Shown here one piece after another: positions 56,635 to 64,000 of a stretch of 64,000 bases of DNA; position 1 is the first letter of the stretch; every line of letters starts with the position of its first letter. The position numbers and the translations under genes are program-made. The notes under the pieces are model-generated. The model ran no database searches. It saw only the letters and a list, made by a program, of their open reading frames with translations, and had not been told where the DNA came from. The DNA is from JAEUHZ01 sp964552795 (GTDB taxonomy: Bacteria > Planctomycetota > UBA1135 > GCA-002686595). The stretch spans positions 62,001-126,000 of the forward strand of contig CAZKIO010000002.1 in assembly GCA_964552795.1 (NCBI GenBank), in the 5' to 3' direction.

Positions 56635-57494
56635 ACGCGATGGCGCAGCAACCGGCCGAGCTCTTCGGGACGGTGCGCTTCGAGGCGGGCTTCCCGGCGC
56701 GGGTGGCGCGCGCGCTCGCGCGCTGCGCGCGCCGGCGCGCGGCCTGGGAGGGCGCCGGCCGCTCGTGGATCGCCGGCGGCGGCGCCGACGTCGCGGGCCT
56801 GCGCGCCTACCGGCCGGGCGACGATCCGCGCGCCATCGACTGGAGCGCGACGGCGCGTTCGGAACGCGCGATCGTGCGCGTGCTGCGGCGCGCGGCCGGC
56901 GGCCTGGAGCGCATCGTGCTCGACGCGAGCCTCTCGATGGCGATCGGTCCGCCCGGCAAGCTGCAGCGCGCCGCCGAACTGGCGGCGGCCTGCGCCGCGC
57001 ACGCGCTGCGCGCCGGCGCCGCGGCGCAGGTGCACGTGCTGCCGCACGCGGTCGTCACGTCGGTCGAGCGCCCCGCCGGTCTGCTCGCCCTGCTGGCGGT
57101 CCTGGAGGGGATCGAGGCCCGCGGGCGGATCCCCGCGCCGCTGCCGCGCCTCGCGCGCGCCGAGCGCACGACGTGGATCGGCGACCTGGCGGCGCTCGAT
57201 CCTGCGAGCCTGATGCGCGTGGCGCCGCGCGGCACCGCGCTGCACGTGGTCCAGCTCCTGGCGCCGGTGGAGCTCGACCCGCGCGCCGACGGGCCCGTGA
57301 CGCTGTGGGAGCCCGAGACCGGCGCACGCCTCGCGCTCGACCTCGACGCGGCCGCGATCGCGCGCCACCGCCGCGAGCTGGACCTGCTCGCGAACGCTCG
57401 CCGCAACGCGCTCGCCCGGCGCGGCGCGCGCTTCACGGTGGCGAGCAGCGCGGAGCCGTTCGAGGAGATCCTGCGCCGGGTGCTGCGCGCATGA
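56631..57494 (+). CDS. DUF58 domain protein
   Basis: A 287-residue protein with the DUF58 signature GGADVAGLRAYRPGDDPRAIDWSATARS near residue 50-75. A von Willebrand A-like fold follows (RIVLDASLSMAIGPPGKLQRA, a DxSxS metal-binding motif). GTG 56631 overlaps the dihydroorotase stop; ATG 56640 is an alternative three codons later. DUF58 proteins usually work with a MoxR AAA+ ATPase and BatA-like membrane proteins in maturing envelope or metal-containing complexes. The BatA-like partner is next, but no MoxR is in the window. Confidence 0.88.
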   Translation: MNAMAQQPAELFGTVRFEAGFPARVARALARCARRRAAWEGAGRSWIAGGGADVAGLRAYRPGDDPRAIDWSATARSERAIVRVLRRAAGGLERIVLDASLSMAIGPPGKLQRAAELAAACAAHALRAGAAAQVHVLPHAVVTSVERPAGLLALLAVLEGIEARGRIPAPLPRLARAERTTWIGDLAALDPASLMRVAPRGTALHVVQLLAPVELDPRADGPVTLWEPETGARLALDLDAAAIARHRRELDLLANARRNALARRGARFTVASSAEPFEEILRRVLRA

Positions 57495-58732
57495 TGGCTG
57501 CGGCGGATCCGGCGCTCCTGGTCGGCGCCGTCGAGTGGGCGCGGCCGTGGGCCCTCGTGCTGCTCGCCGTGCCGCTCTACCTGCTCCTCGCCGCGCGGCG
57601 CCGGTCCTCGCGCACCCTGGCCGCCGCCGACCTCGAACCCTGGCGCGGCGCGGCGCGCGAGACCGGCGCCGCGCGCCCGCGCGCGTGGCGTCCGCCGTCG
57701 TGGGCGCTCGCGTGCGCGCTCCTGTCCATCACGTTCGCCGCGCTCGCCGCGGCCGGTCCGCGGCTGGGAGCGTCCGCCCGCACGTGGATCGCGGTGCTCG
57801 ACCGCAGCCCGTCGATGCACCTCGACGACGGCGGGCGCACGCGGCTGGAGCACGCCGTCGAGGCCGCGCTGTCGCTGGCCGCCGGACAGGGTGTCGCGTT
57901 GCGCTGGTGCGCGCCGCCGCTCGAGCCCGATCCCGTCGACGCGCTGCCCGCGGCTTGGCGGGAGGCACCGCGCGCGCCCCTCGCGCCGCCGGCGTTCGAG
58001 GCCTTCGACGCGCCCGGCGTCGTGTGGGTCAGCGATCGCGCGCCCGAACACCCGCCGCAGCAGGCGGGATTCGTCGCGGCCGGCGGCGCGGCCGTGCCCG
58101 GCACCGTCGCGGTCGACGGACGCGATCGGATCGCGTGGGACGGCGAGCGGCTCGTGCGCGTCGCGGGAGCCGCCGCACCGCGGGGCGTCGCGGTGCGCGG
58201 TGAGCTGCCGGCGGACGGGCCGCTGGAGCGCGTCGTGCGCGCGTGGTGCGCCGCGCGCGGGCTCGCGTTCGGTGCTGAGCCGGACGCCGCGACCGCGCTC
58301 GTGCTGCACGTCGCGGACGCTCCCGCCGCGGAGGCTCTCGAAGCCGGCCGCGACGGCTGGAGCGCGGCGGGGGAACTGCGCGGCGCGGCGCCGTGGCGCG
58401 ACGCGGACGGCGCGCTCGAGGCGTGGCTTGCGCAGGGTCCGCTGCCGCTCGTCACGCACGGGCCGGGCCGCGTGCACGTCGGGTGGATCCCTGCCGGCGC
58501 GCCGACCGGTGATCCCGCGGCCTTCGCGGTCTCGTGGGCGCGCCTCCTGGACGCGTGCCTGCTCGACCCCGCGGGTGTCGTTCCGCTCGGCGAGCGTCGC
58601 GACGCGGGCGCGGCGGCACGGCGGCCCCCGCGCGCACCGGCCGGTTCCTCCGGCTCGTACGACGCGACGCTGCCGCTGGCACTGGCCGCGCTCGCCGCGG
58701 CGGCGATGGCGCTGCTGGCGCGCGGCCGCTGA
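57491..58732 (+). CDS. BatA-like membrane protein
   Basis: A 413-residue protein with two N-terminal helices of the BatA type (ARPWALVLLAVPLYLLLAARRRSSRTL, and WALACALLSITFAALAAAGPRL around residue 75-95). A VWA-like domain begins at WIAVLDRSPSMHLDDGGRTRLEHAVEAAL with a DxSxS-like motif (DRSPSM). The C-terminal half has an Ala-rich region and a final membrane helix. It overlaps DUF58 by 4 bases (ATGA). DUF58-BatA pairs are normally followed by more Bat proteins; here the operon appears to end, 3 bases before a convergent gene. Confidence 0.8.
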   Translation: MMAAADPALLVGAVEWARPWALVLLAVPLYLLLAARRRSSRTLAAADLEPWRGAARETGAARPRAWRPPSWALACALLSITFAALAAAGPRLGASARTWIAVLDRSPSMHLDDGGRTRLEHAVEAALSLAAGQGVALRWCAPPLEPDPVDALPAAWREAPRAPLAPPAFEAFDAPGVVWVSDRAPEHPPQQAGFVAAGGAAVPGTVAVDGRDRIAWDGERLVRVAGAAAPRGVAVRGELPADGPLERVVRAWCAARGLAFGAEPDAATALVLHVADAPAAEALEAGRDGWSAAGELRGAAPWRDADGALEAWLAQGPLPLVTHGPGRVHVGWIPAGAPTGDPAAFAVSWARLLDACLLDPAGVVPLGERRDAGAAARRPPRAPAGSSGSYDATLPLALAALAAAAMALLARGR

Positions 58733-58735
58733 CGC

Positions 58736-60289
58736 TCAGCCGCCCTTCTCGCCGGGCCGCTTGGGCTTCTCGTCGGGGTCGCGTTCGTCCTCGAGATCGA
58801 TCTGCAACTCGATCCACGGGTCGTCGTAGCCCACTTCCTTGCCCAGGCGGATCCAGCGGCGGCCCTCCGCCTCCTGGCCCGCGGCCTTGAGCGCGCGGCC
58901 CATCACGCCGTACAGCCAGCCGTTGAGCGGGTCGAGCGCAATGGCGCGTTGCAGCGTCGCGAGACCCTGGTCGCGCTTGCCGTCCTCGAGCAGCAGGTCC
59001 GCGTACTCGTGGAACACGCGCGGGTTGCGGCTGCCGGCGTCGATCGCTTCCTGGAAGAAGCGTTTGGCGCGCAGCTTGCGGCCGGTCTCCTTGGCCTTGA
59101 AGGCGGCCTTCTCCTTGCCGCTGACCGACGTGTTGGCCGCGATCAAGGCGTCGACCGCTTCACGCCATTCGGTCTCCAGCTTGCGCACGTCGTCGGCACT
59201 CTTCAGGCCCAGCTCCTGCTGGAAGACGCGCCACACCTCGGCGGCCGTGCACGTGCGCAGGTTGTCCATGCCGACCTCCTCGCGACGCACGCCCTTGCCC
59301 TTGGAGAGCGCCAGGAAGAAGCGCTCGAAGCGCGGCTTGTACTTCGCGTGGTTCATGAGGAAGTGGACCAGCGACCAGCCCCACGTGTAGTGCTCGTAGG
59401 CGCGCTCGGTCGTGATCAGCCGCTCGATCGTCATCGGCTCCCCGGCGGCGATGTCGGCCTGGATCTCCCACAGGCGGCCCTCCTGCAGCATGCCGGTCGT
59501 GAACTGCTTTGTCTCGGGGTCCCAGCGGCTCGCGCCGTAGTACTCGGCCACGGACTCGTTGGGGAAGTGCGGGTACGAGAAATCGAGGTCGACGAGCTGC
59601 TGCAGATGGTGCGTGAACTCGTGATAGAAGACCTGCTTCGAGTACTCGGGGTCGAGCCGGTCGTGGTAGCCGTTCAGGTCCCAGGGCTTGATGAAGCGGT
59701 AGTACGCCAGCACGCCGCCGCTGACGCCGCCGACCTGGTTGAAGGTCTTGCGGTCGGCGTAGATGTTGACCGGCAGCTTGACCTTGTCGCGTGGCGTCTC
59801 GAGCTTCCAGGTCTTCGAGAACTTGGCGAAGAAAGCCTCCAGCGCGTCGCGGTACTCGGCGAACACGTAGGGCGGGATGGTGAACTCGTAGCGGAAGTTG
59901 CGCGTCTCCTCGATGTAGCGCTGGCCCCACTGGCTGTGCGCGCGCGCCTCCTGGATCGCCTTCTGGCGGTCCTCGACGCGCTTCCTCAAGAGCTCCGCGC
60001 GCTTCTTCTCGGGCATCCACTTGCCCTCGAACCGCACCATGCCGTTCTTGCGCTGGAGCGCCTCCTCGTCGTCGGCCGGCGGCGCCTCGAGATCCGCGGC
60101 GAGCACCGCGTCCTGGACCAGGTCGTGGCTCACCAGGACGTCGCCGTTCTGGTAGCGCAGGAGGATGCCGTCCTCGCGGCGCTCCATGGCCACGCCGTCG
60201 ACGACGCGACCGTCCTTGAGGCACAGGACGTCCTCGCCGGGCGCGGCGAAGAGGGCGACGATCAGCGCGACCGAGGCGACGTGCAGCAC
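58736..60289 (-). CDS. Secreted peptidase-MA-like metalloprotein with HEFTH motif and TPR tail
   Basis: A 517-residue protein with a signal peptide (MLHVASVALIVALFAAPG). The central gluzincin-like domain has FYHEFTHHLQQL, an HExxH zinc motif, followed about 20 residues later by FPNESVAEYYGASRW, where the Glu of NESVAEY is the expected third ligand. This resembles DUF1570/peptidase MA families. The C-terminus has tetratricopeptide-like repeats (RVFHEYADLLLEDGKRDQGLATLQRAIALDP). It is probably an extracellular zinc peptidase. It follows the 543-residue gene by 4 bases in the same operon and meets the BatA gene end to end. Confidence 0.78.
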   Translation of the reverse strand: MLHVASVALIVALFAAPGEDVLCLKDGRVVDGVAMERREDGILLRYQNGDVLVSHDLVQDAVLAADLEAPPADDEEALQRKNGMVRFEGKWMPEKKRAELLRKRVEDRQKAIQEARAHSQWGQRYIEETRNFRYEFTIPPYVFAEYRDALEAFFAKFSKTWKLETPRDKVKLPVNIYADRKTFNQVGGVSGGVLAYYRFIKPWDLNGYHDRLDPEYSKQVFYHEFTHHLQQLVDLDFSYPHFPNESVAEYYGASRWDPETKQFTTGMLQEGRLWEIQADIAAGEPMTIERLITTERAYEHYTWGWSLVHFLMNHAKYKPRFERFFLALSKGKGVRREEVGMDNLRTCTAAEVWRVFQQELGLKSADDVRKLETEWREAVDALIAANTSVSGKEKAAFKAKETGRKLRAKRFFQEAIDAGSRNPRVFHEYADLLLEDGKRDQGLATLQRAIALDPLNGWLYGVMGRALKAAGQEAEGRRWIRLGKEVGYDDPWIELQIDLEDERDPDEKPKRPGEKGG

Positions 60290-60293
60290 GGGA

Positions 60294-61925
60294 TCAGCCC
60301 ACCGCGTCGAAGTAGAGCTCTTCGAACTTCTTCCAGTCCTTGTCGTCCCAGCCGGCGAAGGCCTTGCGCCAGGTCTCCTCCAGGATGCGCTTCTCGCCGG
60401 CCTTGTAGCCGTCGCGCTGCGCGCGGAAGAGCGCCTCCTCTTCCTCCTCGGTCTGCGGCTTCTTCTCCTTCTCGCCCTTCTTGGCGTCGTTCTCGGCCTT
60501 GATCACGTCCTGCACCGCCTTGAGGCTCTTCACGTAGTCGGGCAGCACGTTCCTCGTGCGCGCGTTCTTCGCCGCCGGACCGGTGACGAGGAAGTTGACC
60601 AGCGCCTGGGACTGGCGGAAGGCGCCCCAGAAGTCCTCGCCGGTGCCCGAGAACAGCTCGCTGTTCGTGAGCATCATCAGCTCGCGCGGCGGCGTCATCT
60701 TGCCTTCGCGCACCATCTGCCGCACCTCGTCGCGGTTCCAGTCGTCGGCCTTGAACTCGACCTTGCCGCCCTTCGTGGCCTTGGCCTTCTGGATCACCTC
60801 GCGCAGGCCGTTGCCCAGCCAGGCGGGCATGGCCCAGTACAGGTTGCGGTCGCGGTCGACGAACCAGATCTCCATCACCTTCTGGTTGACGTAGCCCATC
60901 TCCCAGGAGGTCGTCCCGCCGTAGTCCTGGTGCGTGACGATCTCCAGGTCGTTCCAGCCCCACGAGCCCGCCTTGCGGAACTGGTTCTCCTCCTCGCGGT
61001 CCTTGCAGATGCGGATGATCGGCGAGCGCACGTACTCCTTCTCGCCGACGAAGCCGAACGTGTCCTCCAGCCAGCCCCACACGGCCTCGGCCTGCTCGGC
61101 CACGCGCCGCGCGAACTTCTCGTCGGTGTGGAACACCACCAGGAAGCGCCCGATCTTCTTGGCTTGCCAGCCGTCCGGCAGGTTCTTCCTGGCGCGCTCG
61201 TGCAATTCCTGCTCCGAGGACTGGCGCCAGCCCTTGCGTTCCTCGGGCGAGAGCGCGTCGGCCTCCAGGAAGTTGAGCTTGACGCCGGTCGTGACCTCCT
61301 GCGCCAGCGCCTCGCCCGAGCGCGGAATCTGCTTGAACGACTTGAGGCAGCGCGTGACCTCGTTCTGCAGCTTGGGCCACGCGTCCTGCAGGCACTCGTA
61401 CTGGATCGCGATGTCCACGTCGGGAACGTGGTAGATCCAGGTGACGATGCGCTTGGGCCCGTCGTTGGAGAGCTTGTCGACGCGGATCTCGTAGGTCGTG
61501 ACGCGCACGTCGCCGACCTTGGTCTCGCCCTCCTTGTCGACGTACCAGCCGCCGCCGGTGTAGCGGCGCTGCATGTAGTCCTTGTAGTCCTTGTACGGGC
61601 TGTCGAACTCGATCAGCACCGACTGGTTGCCCTGCCGGTCGGTCTTCTTCGTGACCTTGGCCAGCGCCTTGATCTGCTCGTCGACGAAGGCGATCGCCTG
61701 CATGTCGGGGCGGTGCTCGACCGTCCAGCCGCCCTTCTCGGTCCAGAAGTTGGGCTTGTTGGACTGGAAGTTGGCGACCAGCCAGCGCTCGTCGGCACGC
61801 TGGGGGATCGACGTCCACTCGCGCGGTGTCTGGATGGTGAAGCCCAGGCGCGCGTCCTTGTGGTCGGCGCGGGCGGAAACGGCACAGCAGACGACGAGCG
61901 CGAAGCAGGCGAGCGCACAGCGCAT
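60294..61925 (-). CDS. Secreted protein, possibly a peptidase-MA-like relative lacking the zinc motif
   Basis: A 543-residue protein with a signal peptide (MRCALACFALVVCCAVSARA). The N-terminal part (about 25-190) resembles lipoprotein-like beta-sandwich domains (LGFTIQTPREWTSIP). The remainder (about 240-543) has the overall layout of the neighbouring metalloprotein (KIGRFLVVFHTDEKFARRVAEQAEAVWGWLEDTFGF), but in the position of HExxH it has GTTSWEMGYVNQKVMEIWF. It is likely a non-catalytic paralogue, though the similarity is judged by eye only. A TAGAAT hexamer lies 60 bases upstream of its ATG. It is the first gene of a two-gene operon. Confidence 0.6.
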   Translation of the reverse strand: MRCALACFALVVCCAVSARADHKDARLGFTIQTPREWTSIPQRADERWLVANFQSNKPNFWTEKGGWTVEHRPDMQAIAFVDEQIKALAKVTKKTDRQGNQSVLIEFDSPYKDYKDYMQRRYTGGGWYVDKEGETKVGDVRVTTYEIRVDKLSNDGPKRIVTWIYHVPDVDIAIQYECLQDAWPKLQNEVTRCLKSFKQIPRSGEALAQEVTTGVKLNFLEADALSPEERKGWRQSSEQELHERARKNLPDGWQAKKIGRFLVVFHTDEKFARRVAEQAEAVWGWLEDTFGFVGEKEYVRSPIIRICKDREEENQFRKAGSWGWNDLEIVTHQDYGGTTSWEMGYVNQKVMEIWFVDRDRNLYWAMPAWLGNGLREVIQKAKATKGGKVEFKADDWNRDEVRQMVREGKMTPPRELMMLTNSELFSGTGEDFWGAFRQSQALVNFLVTGPAAKNARTRNVLPDYVKSLKAVQDVIKAENDAKKGEKEKKPQTEEEEEALFRAQRDGYKAGEKRILEETWRKAFAGWDDKDWKKFEELYFDAVG

Positions 61926-61985
61926 GGGACCCTCCGATGGAATGCGGACGGAACTCGGCCGGCCGCGGGGACCGGCCGGGCGCCG

Positions 61986-61991
61986 ATTCTA
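61986..61991 (-). promoter_or_regulatory. -10-like TAGAAT (minus strand) before the secreted peptidase-like operon
   Basis: TAGAAT on the minus strand lies 60 bases before ATG 61925. The leader between contains GGAGGG just before the ATG. Confidence 0.45.
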
Positions 61992-62054
61992 CCCAGCGGC
62001 CCGGCCGGGGCGTCGAGCCTGTTCCGCGGGACGCTGCGGGCGCATGCTGGGCGC

Positions 62055-62468
62055 ATGAAGCCGCACCTGTCCGCCGTCCTCCTCGCACCGCTCCTCGCAT
62101 GCGCTTGCGCCGCCCGCCCGACCGTGCACCACGCGGCGCCCGGGGCGCTGGGACCCTATTCGGCGGTCGTCGAGGCCGGCGACCTCGTGTTCGTCGCCGG
62201 CCGCATCGGCGCCACGCGCGGCGAGTTCGAGGAGGAAGCGCGCACGGCGATCGGGGCGGTCGAAGTGGAGCTCGCCCGCGTCGGCCTCGACCTGTCCGAC
62301 CTCGTCCAGGTCAGCGTCTACCTGACCGACATCGAGCTCTACGGCCGCTTCAATGCTGTGTACAAGGAGCGCGTCCCGGCGCCCCACCCGGCCCGCGCTG
62401 TGGTCGGCGTCTCGGGGCTGCCGGCCGGGGCCCGCGTGGAGATCGTCGCGGTCGCGCGCCGCCGCTGA
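62055..62468 (+). CDS. Exported RidA/YjgF-family lipoprotein
   Basis: A 137-residue protein. Residues 1-20 form a lipoprotein signal with lipobox LLAC (Cys16 acylated). The rest is a full RidA domain: APGALGPYSAVVEAGDLVFVAGRIG, SDLVQVSVYLTDIELYGRFNAVYKE, and PHPARAVVGVSGLPAGARVEIVAVA, with the Arg of PARAVVGV that binds the imine carboxylate. RidA normally deaminates reactive enamines in the cytoplasm, so an exported, lipid-anchored form is unusual. The ATG at 62055 lies in-frame with a long upstream extension and is chosen because it begins the signal peptide. It is divergent from the peptidase-like operon. Confidence 0.85.
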   Translation: MKPHLSAVLLAPLLACACAARPTVHHAAPGALGPYSAVVEAGDLVFVAGRIGATRGEFEEEARTAIGAVEVELARVGLDLSDLVQVSVYLTDIELYGRFNAVYKERVPAPHPARAVVGVSGLPAGARVEIVAVARRR

Positions 62469-62523
62469 GGCCCGTCCAGCGCCGCGGCGGACGCGCGCGT
62501 TGCCGTCGCGCGCGGCGGATCGT

Positions 62524-62529
62524 TACGCT
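62524..62529 (+). promoter_or_regulatory. -10-like TACGCT before the coiled-coil membrane-protein gene
   Basis: TACGCT leaves 8 bases before ATG 62538, another leaderless-type spacing. Confidence 0.35.
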
Positions 62530-62537
62530 GCGCGCTC

Positions 62538-63083
62538 ATGCCCGTTTCGAACGAAGCCTGGATCTGGATCGCGCTGCTGCTCGTGGCCCTGGCCGGCTCG
62601 GGAGCGGTCGGCGTCCTGGCCGTCCTGGCCATCGTCCGGCGGCTGGAGCGGCGGCTCGCCGTGCTGGAGCGCCTCCCGGCCATCGAGGCCGCGCTCGCGA
62701 AGATCGCGGCGCGCGACGAGGGCCTCGACCTGCGGCGCGTCGAGCACGTCCTGATCGACATCCGCGACGGCCAGAAACGCCTGGAAGAGCGGCTGCTCGC
62801 CGTTGCCGAGGCGCGTTCGCGCGCCGAGACCCTTCCGGCGCCGACTGCGGAGGCGGGCGCCTCGTCGATGGTCGACCGCGTGCTGTCGCGCCTCCTGGCG
62901 CTGGGCTACGAGCGCGTGCAGGTCGTCACGCCGCCGGCGGAGCTCGCCCGGCTGGGCACCGGCGAGGGCTGGGTGACCGTCGAGGCGCGCCGCGACGGCG
63001 TCTCGTGCAAGGGCCGCGTGCACGTCGCGCGCGGCCTCGTCGGCGAGCTGGAGATCCAGCCGGCCTACTCTGCCTTCCCCTGA
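62538..63083 (+). CDS. Single-pass membrane protein with coiled coil, unknown function
   Basis: A 181-residue protein with an N-terminal membrane helix (WIWIALLLVALAGSGAVGVLAVLAIV, residues 9-34). A charged coiled coil follows (about 35-95, RRLERRLAVLERLPAIEAAL, VEHVLIDIRDGQKRLEERLLAV). A small C-terminal domain of about 70 residues (MVDRVLSRLLALGYERVQVVTPPAEL, VEARRDGVSCKGRVHV) could be an RNA- or ligand-binding fold, but I do not recognise it. It lies 31 bases before asnS. Confidence 0.7.
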   Translation: MPVSNEAWIWIALLLVALAGSGAVGVLAVLAIVRRLERRLAVLERLPAIEAALAKIAARDEGLDLRRVEHVLIDIRDGQKRLEERLLAVAEARSRAETLPAPTAEAGASSMVDRVLSRLLALGYERVQVVTPPAELARLGTGEGWVTVEARRDGVSCKGRVHVARGLVGELEIQPAYSAFP

Positions 63084-63114
63084 CCCCGTTCGCCTGCGCG
63101 AGCGCATCGCCTTC

Positions 63115-64000
63115 ATGACGCCCATCACCACGATCGAGAAGCTCGGCGCGCACGTCGGACAACAGGTCACGCTGCGCGGCTGGCTCCACAACAAGAGCTC
63201 GAAGGGCAAGCTCCACTTCCTGCAGGTGCGCGACGGCACCGGCTACGTGCAGTGCGTCGCGTTCAAGAACGACGTGCCCGAGGCCTTGTTCGAGGCGCTG
63301 GGGCACGCCGGCCAGGAGTCGAGCCTGATCCTGACGGGCGAGGTCAAGGCCGACGCGCGCGCGCCGGGCGGCTACGAGATCGGCGTGAAGGGCGGCGAGG
63401 TGCTGCAGCGCGTCGACGGCTTCCCGATCACGCCCAAGGAGCACGGTCCCGACTTCCTCCTGTCGCACCGGCACCTGTGGCTGCGCAGCAAGCGCCAGTG
63501 GGCGGTGATGCGCATCCGCGACGCGGTGATCACGGCGATCCGCCGCTTCTACGACGAGCAGGGTTTCGTCTGCATCGACTCGCCGATCTTCACGCCGGCG
63601 GCCTGCGAGGGCACGAGCACGCTGTTCGAGGTCGACTACTTCGACGACGAGAAGGCCTACCTGACGCAGTCCGGCCAGCTCTACGCCGAGGCGTCGGCGA
63701 TGGCGCTGGGCAAGGTCTACTGCTTCGGGCCGACGTTCCGCGCCGAGAAGAGCAAGACGCGCCGGCACCTGACCGAGTTCTGGATGCTGGAGCCCGAGAT
63801 CGCCTACGCGACGCTCGACGACGTGATGCAGCACGCCGAGGACCTGCTGTGCTACGTGGTGAAGAGCGTGCTGGAGCGCCGCCGGCCGGAGCTCGCGGCA
63901 CTGGAGCGCGACGTCTCCAAGCTCGAGGCGATCGTGCCGCCCTTCCCGCGCATCAGCTACGACGAGGCGCACGCGATGCTGGAGAAGGCCGCGCCGGGGC
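63115..64000 (+). CDS. asnS: Asparaginyl-tRNA synthetase, N-terminal part (runs off the window)
   Basis: An open frame from ATG 63115 has no stop before the window ends, so 295 codons are seen of a protein that is usually about 460 residues. The N-terminal OB-fold anticodon-binding domain reads VTLRGWLHNKSSKGKLHFLQVRDGTGYVQCV. The class II catalytic core begins with HRHLWLRSKRQWAVMRIRD. Motif 2 is FGPTFRAEKSKTRRHLTEFWMLEPEIAY, where the Arg of FRAE and the HLTEFWMLE block fit AsnRS better than AspRS. It charges tRNA-Asn in the cytoplasm. Confidence 0.93.
   Translation, partial: MTPITTIEKLGAHVGQQVTLRGWLHNKSSKGKLHFLQVRDGTGYVQCVAFKNDVPEALFEALGHAGQESSLILTGEVKADARAPGGYEIGVKGGEVLQRVDGFPITPKEHGPDFLLSHRHLWLRSKRQWAVMRIRDAVITAIRRFYDEQGFVCIDSPIFTPAACEGTSTLFEVDYFDDEKAYLTQSGQLYAEASAMALGKVYCFGPTFRAEKSKTRRHLTEFWMLEPEIAYATLDDVMQHAEDLLCYVVKSVLERRRPELAALERDVSKLEAIVPPFPRISYDEAHAMLEKAAPG

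Overview
The window reads as chromosomal DNA of a very GC-rich (about 70% by eye) free-living Gram-negative-type bacterium, most probably a planctomycete of the high-GC marine group. That placement is an inference. It rests on the many large secreted proteins, three of which end in the same six-cysteine C-terminal domain, on lipoproteins with TPR-CHAT architecture, on a tricorn-type protease, and on the carbamoyltransferase/SxtJ/DUF5989 neighbourhood. Starts are a mix of ATG and GTG, and genes in operons often overlap by 4 bases (ATGA or GTGA). Many transcription units begin 8-60 bases downstream of a TA-rich hexamer of the form TANNNT.

Layout. 1-5 kb: a Tat-exported molybdenum hydroxylase operon (2Fe-2S, Mo and FAD subunits, order S-L-M) with a small Cys-rich protein, then a DUF1326-like protein and a secreted carboxypeptidase-regulatory-like protein. 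7-10 kb: a coupled Hsp20-Lon heat-shock operon overlapping at its 3' end an intradiol dioxygenase. 10.7-17.7 kb (minus strand): di-haem cytochrome c peroxidase, ArsB/SLC13-type permease, an unknown protein and a large secreted BNR/HYR protein. 17.8-20.4 kb: glycosyltransferase plus flippase. A 111-bp inverted-repeat element then separates the flippase from a TPR-CHAT lipoprotein (20.6-24.1 kb). 24.2-26.3 kb: two bacterial-PH membrane proteins coupled to a potassium channel. 26.4-29.3 kb: a lower-GC pair of secreted proteins, the first carrying a (CT)17 tract inside its signal-peptide codons and out of frame as written.

30-44 kb is a surface-polysaccharide region: glycosyltransferases, a B12-binding-type radical SAM protein, a polytopic membrane protein, a GNAT protein, a polysaccharide deacetylase and a four-gene carbamoyltransferase operon. 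The carbamoyltransferase operon includes a GDSL/SGNH hydrolase fused to membrane segments and a DUF5989 tail, plus two tiny membrane proteins. A tricorn-like protease sits in the middle of this region. 44-50 kb: HtrA, tRNA-Val(GAC), alanine dehydrogenase, UppP, a catalytically degenerate GmhB-like HAD protein and another glycosyltransferase. 50-52.8 kb: two response regulators and a HAF-repeat secreted protein, with near-identical TGCCCC-AA-GGGGCA palindromes upstream of the second and third of these genes. 53-58.7 kb: a STAS-PilZ protein diverging from an operon of GAF-SpoIIE phosphatase, dihydroorotase, DUF58 and BatA-like genes. 58.7-62 kb: two secreted peptidase-MA-like proteins. The window ends with an exported RidA-like lipoprotein, a coiled-coil membrane protein and the start of asnS.

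Taken together the genes describe envelope and extracellular biology: capsule or exopolysaccharide building and decoration, secreted adhesin- or sialidase-like proteins, envelope proteolysis and partner-switching regulation. The most notable items are the putative phase-variable secreted protein, the shared six-Cys C-terminal domain, the SGNH/SxtJ-like/DUF5989 fusion and the palindromic site repeated before two adjacent genes.
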